From Planctomycetota bacterium (GTDB lineage Bacteria > Planctomycetota > SBBH01 > JACQRN01), in contig JACQRN010000091.1 in NCBI GenBank assembly GCA_016206515.1, positions 1 through 5,658 on the forward strand: a stretch of DNA of 5,658 nt. Direction: 5' to 3'. A model generated the notes under the pieces. The model saw only the letters and a program-made list of their open reading frames with translations. It searched no databases and was not told the origin of the DNA. Below, piece by piece: positions 4,174 through 5,658 of this stretch. Made by a program: the position numbers and the translations under genes. Numbering within the stretch: the stretch's first letter is position 1; each line of letters begins with the position of its first letter.

Positions 4174-5658
4174 CGGACCCTCGCGAGGAGACCCGGCACG
4201 ACGAGGCGTTCTCGCGCGAGGTGCGCGACCATCTGTTGAGCGCCGGCATCACGCCCCGGCCCCGTCCCGCGCGGCGTCGCATCCTTCCGGCCGCGGTGGC
4301 GACGGCCGCGGTGGCGGGGATCCTCGTCGCCGCCTCGCAGTTCCCCCCGAGGCGGGACACGGACGGCGCGCGCCGCGAGGCGCTGCGTGCGGAACGCAAG
4401 CAGGCGATCGCCTCCGGCGACTGGGAGGCGCTCGGTTCCGCCGCGCGCGATCTGCGCCAACTGGGCGCGCAGGACGAGATCCTGTCGAGGGAGACCGCGG
4501 CCTGCGAGGCCTGGCGCGACCATCGGGAGGCACGGGCGCTCAAGCGCTGGTCGGATTGCCAGGCCGCCCTGCAGAGGATCGGCGATGCGCTGGGTCCGAC
4601 GCACGCGCTGTGGTCCAGGCTCCTCCCGGAGACGGAGAGGGTGAACCGCGAGGTCGCGAACGCCGCGCTTCTGTCGCGGGCGGAGGCGGCCCTGGCGTCC
4701 GAGGGCTGGGAGGATGCCGCCTCCGCGCTCGAGGGGATCGCCGCCGACAGCGACTATGCGCCCGAGGCGGCGCAGTTGCGGCGCAGGCGCGCCGAGGGGA
4801 TGAAGACGCAGGTGCTGGGTCGCGCGGATGCCCTCGCCACCCGGGGGGCGTGGGAGGAGGCGATCGCGGCGCTCGACGGCGTGGCGGACTGGGGGGACGA
4901 CGGTCGCGCGGCCTCCCGGCGGGAGGGCTGGCGTGTGGAACAGGATGCGGAGGCCGTCCTCGACATGGCGGGGCGGTCGTACCGTGAGGACCCCGCGAGG
5001 GCCCGGACCCTGCTGGCGTCCATCGGGGAGGAACAGGCCTGCCACCGGGGTCGCGTCGCGCTGGAGGGCGAGGTCGGCGCGTGGGAGGCGACGCTCGACC
5101 GCGTTGCCGAGGCGCGGGAGACCTATGCCCGAGGATCGGGTTCGGAGGCGATCGGCAGGATCGATTCCCTGCTGGAGCAGGCGGGCCTGAGGGGGGAGGC
5201 GCTCGCCTATATCCTCGCCCTTCGCGAGAGGATCCGCCGCGTCCGGGATGGATGCGACGAGGCGCTCGCGCGGATGGACCGCGGGTCGGACCTCGACGGC
5301 GCGCGCGGCCTGCTGCGGGAGGTTCTCGATCTGGAGCCGGATCCCGCCAACGCCTACCGGCGCGGGGCGGCGGAAGCCCTGATGGCGATGGAGCGGGATG
5401 TCGATGCGGCGCTGGCCGACGCCCTGGCCGGAATCGAGCGTTCGCTTGGCTCCGGCGACTGGCGCGAAGTGAGGGGGCGGCTCGATGCGCTTCCCGCCTC
5501 CGGGGGGGAGGAGCACCCGCTGGTGGCCTCCGCCCGGAAGGCCGTCGAGGAGCGGGCGCAGCGGCGCTACGAGGAGGGGTATGTCCTGAAGCGCGTCGAT
5601 CCGGAAGGCGCTCGCGAGCGGTGGACGGACGCCCTCACCCTGACGCGCGATCCGGCCC
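4170..5658 (+). CDS. Single-pass membrane protein with Trp-anchored TPR-like helical repeats (3' partial)
   Basis: The frame starting at the GTG at 4170 stays open to the window end (about 496 codons). Its GTG shares bases with the TGA of the zinc-ribbon gene (GTGA), a typical translational-coupling overlap. Seen: a charged N-terminus of about 37 residues, one membrane helix (ILPAAVATAAVAGILVAAS, about 38-56) following RPRPARRR (30-37), so N-in with the rest outside the cytoplasm. The remainder is all-helical with repeats around a Trp: SGDWEALGSAARDL (82-95), KRWSDCQAALQRI (125-137), SEGWEDAASALEGI (177-190), GAWEEAIAALDGV (226-238), and SGDWREVRGRLDAL near 427-440. A more ordinary TPR-like unit, ARGLLREVLDLEPDPANAY, is near 381-399, and the closing YEEGYVLKRVDPEGARERW looks like the last repeat. 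Inferred: a periplasmic or envelope scaffold. No catalytic domain is visible in this part. The family is not recognised; the end lies outside the window. Confidence 0.8.
   Translation, partial: MTDPREETRHDEAFSREVRDHLLSAGITPRPRPARRRILPAAVATAAVAGILVAASQFPPRRDTDGARREALRAERKQAIASGDWEALGSAARDLRQLGAQDEILSRETAACEAWRDHREARALKRWSDCQAALQRIGDALGPTHALWSRLLPETERVNREVANAALLSRAEAALASEGWEDAASALEGIAADSDYAPEAAQLRRRRAEGMKTQVLGRADALATRGAWEEAIAALDGVADWGDDGRAASRREGWRVEQDAEAVLDMAGRSYREDPARARTLLASIGEEQACHRGRVALEGEVGAWEATLDRVAEARETYARGSGSEAIGRIDSLLEQAGLRGEALAYILALRERIRRVRDGCDEALARMDRGSDLDGARGLLREVLDLEPDPANAYRRGAAEALMAMERDVDAALADALAGIERSLGSGDWREVRGRLDALPASGGEEHPLVASARKAVEERAQRRYEEGYVLKRVDPEGARERWTDALTLTRDPA

Noticed and set aside
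4121..4987. Alternative + strand frame overlapping the end of the zinc-ribbon gene
   Set aside because: It is Arg/Gly-rich with no motifs; the frame from 4170 has a membrane helix, organised helical repeats and a coupled start.
3651..5516. Long (621-codon) open frame on the minus strand
   Set aside because: It lies opposite the zinc-ribbon and membrane-repeat genes, has low-complexity Arg/Pro-rich composition with no domain, and is explained by third-position G/C in the + strand genes.

Overview
This is a very G+C-rich chromosomal window whose protein-coding genes are all on the + strand. It most resembles an uncultured or poorly studied diderm bacterium of the Acidobacteriota / Myxococcota / Candidatus Eisenbacteria type. 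That is inferred from G+C-rich codon use, GTG starts, genes without Shine-Dalgarno sites, a probable outer-membrane beta-barrel protein, and a coiled-coil/zinc-ribbon gene next to a helical-repeat membrane protein. The phylum cannot be fixed from this window.

Layout, left to right. (1) 3-1019 is the 3' part of a YchF/OLA1-like P-loop protein with a C-terminal TGS domain and eroded G3 and G4 motifs; its start lies before the window. (2) 1026-1709 is a rhomboid intramembrane serine protease with a complete catalytic set, six bases after the first gene. (3) 1762-2268 is a bifunctional-nuclease (DUF151) family protein with an acidic tail, probably transcribed from its own promoter as a leaderless message. 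(4) A heptamer tandem repeat at 2300-2348 leads into a secreted, probably outer-membrane, beta-barrel protein (2366-3136). (5) A tRNA-Ser(UGA) gene at 3140-3226 starts three bases after that stop codon. (6) The 203-base gap after the tRNA holds an inverted copy of the tRNA 3' end, other short repeats, and a good promoter. (7) That promoter drives a coiled-coil C4 zinc-ribbon protein (3430-4173). Its stop codon overlaps the GTG start of a single-pass membrane protein with Trp-anchored helical repeats (4170 to beyond the window end).

Functional reading: genes 1 and 2 look like one transcript, and the zinc-ribbon and membrane-repeat genes look like a translationally coupled pair. The rhomboid, nuclease-family and barrel genes show no obvious shared pathway. 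No mobile element genes, CRISPR array or recognisable defence system is present. The least explained parts are the degenerate YchF-like protein, the inverted tRNA 3' end with the surrounding tRNA-like debris, and the zinc-ribbon/membrane-repeat pair.
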